A stretch of DNA of 45,882 nt from Aquificaceae bacterium (GTDB taxonomy: Bacteria > Aquificota > Aquificia > Aquificales > Aquificaceae): assembly GCA_015487535.1 (NCBI GenBank), contig WFPN01000329.1, positions 1 through 45,882 on the forward strand, given 5' to 3'. The position numbers and the translations under genes are program-made. The notes under the pieces are model-generated. The model was not told the DNA's origin. It was given only the letters and a program-made list of their open reading frames with translations, and did no database searches. Positions 45,700 to 45,882 of this stretch are shown piece after piece. Numbering within the stretch: position 1 is the stretch's first letter; each line of letters opens with the position of its first letter.

Positions 45700-45882
45700 T
45701 GGCAGAGCAGTTTTACACGATTTTGACCGAAATAGGTAAAGCTAAAATAGCCAACGCCGTAGCTCTCGGAAACACAGTCCAGATCACCCAGATAGCGGTG
45801 GGGGATGGGAACGGGAACTATTACAACCCTTCAGAGACTCAGACCGCACTCGTGAACGAGGTCTGGAGGGGGAACATATCGA
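45699..45882 (+). CDS. Tail fibre protein, 5' part only
   Basis: It begins MAEQFYTILTEIGKAKIANA, then TVQITQIAVGDGNGNYYNPS, and runs off the window. This is the N-terminus of phage tail-collar fibre proteins (DUF3751; P2 gpH type: FYTILT..G......A......I......GDG.G..Y.P), which attach to the baseplate. The rest, including the host-binding tip, lies outside. GGAGGTAACTG precedes the ATG. Confidence 0.85.
   Translation, partial: MAEQFYTILTEIGKAKIANAVALGNTVQITQIAVGDGNGNYYNPSETQTALVNEVWRGNIS

Noticed and set aside
1..45882. CRISPR array or insertion sequence
   Set aside because: No regularly spaced direct repeats, and no transposase or terminal inverted repeats were seen.

Overview
The window is one continuous stretch of a tailed-phage (or prophage) genome with a contractile tail, cut at both ends. 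The left edge lies inside a replication gene and the right edge inside a tail-fibre gene. Nearly all genes are on the + strand, tightly packed with ATGA/TGATG overlaps and strong GGAGG ribosome sites. Arginine is coded mainly by AGG/AGA and the proteins are rich in Lys, Glu and Arg. This suggests a thermophilic bacterial host; an Aquificota-type host is a guess that the sequence alone cannot settle.

Layout. (1) 1-6.2 kb, replication and control: a protein with a DnaA domain-I-like tail, a DnaB helicase, two ribbon-helix-helix (RHH) proteins, a PD-(D/E)XK-like nuclease, a 3D-domain cell-wall protein, a zinc-ribbon protein and a phage-encoded sliding clamp. (2) 6.2-8.5 kb, an AT-rich island with a DprA-like gene and a phosphoribosyltransferase gene, resembling the PsyrTA toxin-antitoxin/defence pair. 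(3) 8.8-9.3 kb, the only minus-strand gene, facing a divergent control region with inverted repeats. (4) 9.3-12.5 kb, a run of small unknown genes. (5) 12.5-17.2 kb, a probable DNA-modification cassette: DUF488-SWIM, methyltransferase-like, ParB-like and two tandem GNAT-like paralogues. (6) 17.3-23.3 kb, accessory genes: an adenine methylase cut off by a tRNA-like gene, a DUF5131 protein, a PGDYG-DUF5662 fusion, a degenerate ATPase and a YopX-like gene. (7) 23.3-34.5 kb, packaging and head: small and large terminase, T4-type portal, Mu F-like protein, scaffold, gp21-type protease, gp23-type capsid protein with an inserted beta domain, and neck genes. (8) 34.6-45.9 kb, tail: sheath, tube, gp26-like protein, tape measure, CIS-tube-like protein, LysM/gp53-like protein, hub, a lipoprotein, spike, gp25/W, J, I and the start of a fibre.

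The most striking non-coding signal is a 21-bp palindrome, AATMAC-N9-GTTATT, found eight times. Every copy lies just upstream of the first gene of a functional block and nearly always directly before its ribosome site. Six copies have a TTGAC/TTGCA-like element 10-14 bp upstream. The copies divide the genome into modules (RHH/replication, modification, accessory, terminase, portal, head, tail, baseplate), so this looks like a phage-wide promoter/operator. The RHH proteins next to copy 1 are natural candidates for its ligand.

The head is T4-like (gp20/21/23 types), whereas the baseplate is P2/Mu-like (V, W, J, I) with CIS-like parts. The genes together describe a myovirus that brings its own helicase and clamp, probably modifies its DNA, and carries a defence or addiction pair and a possible exclusion lipoprotein.
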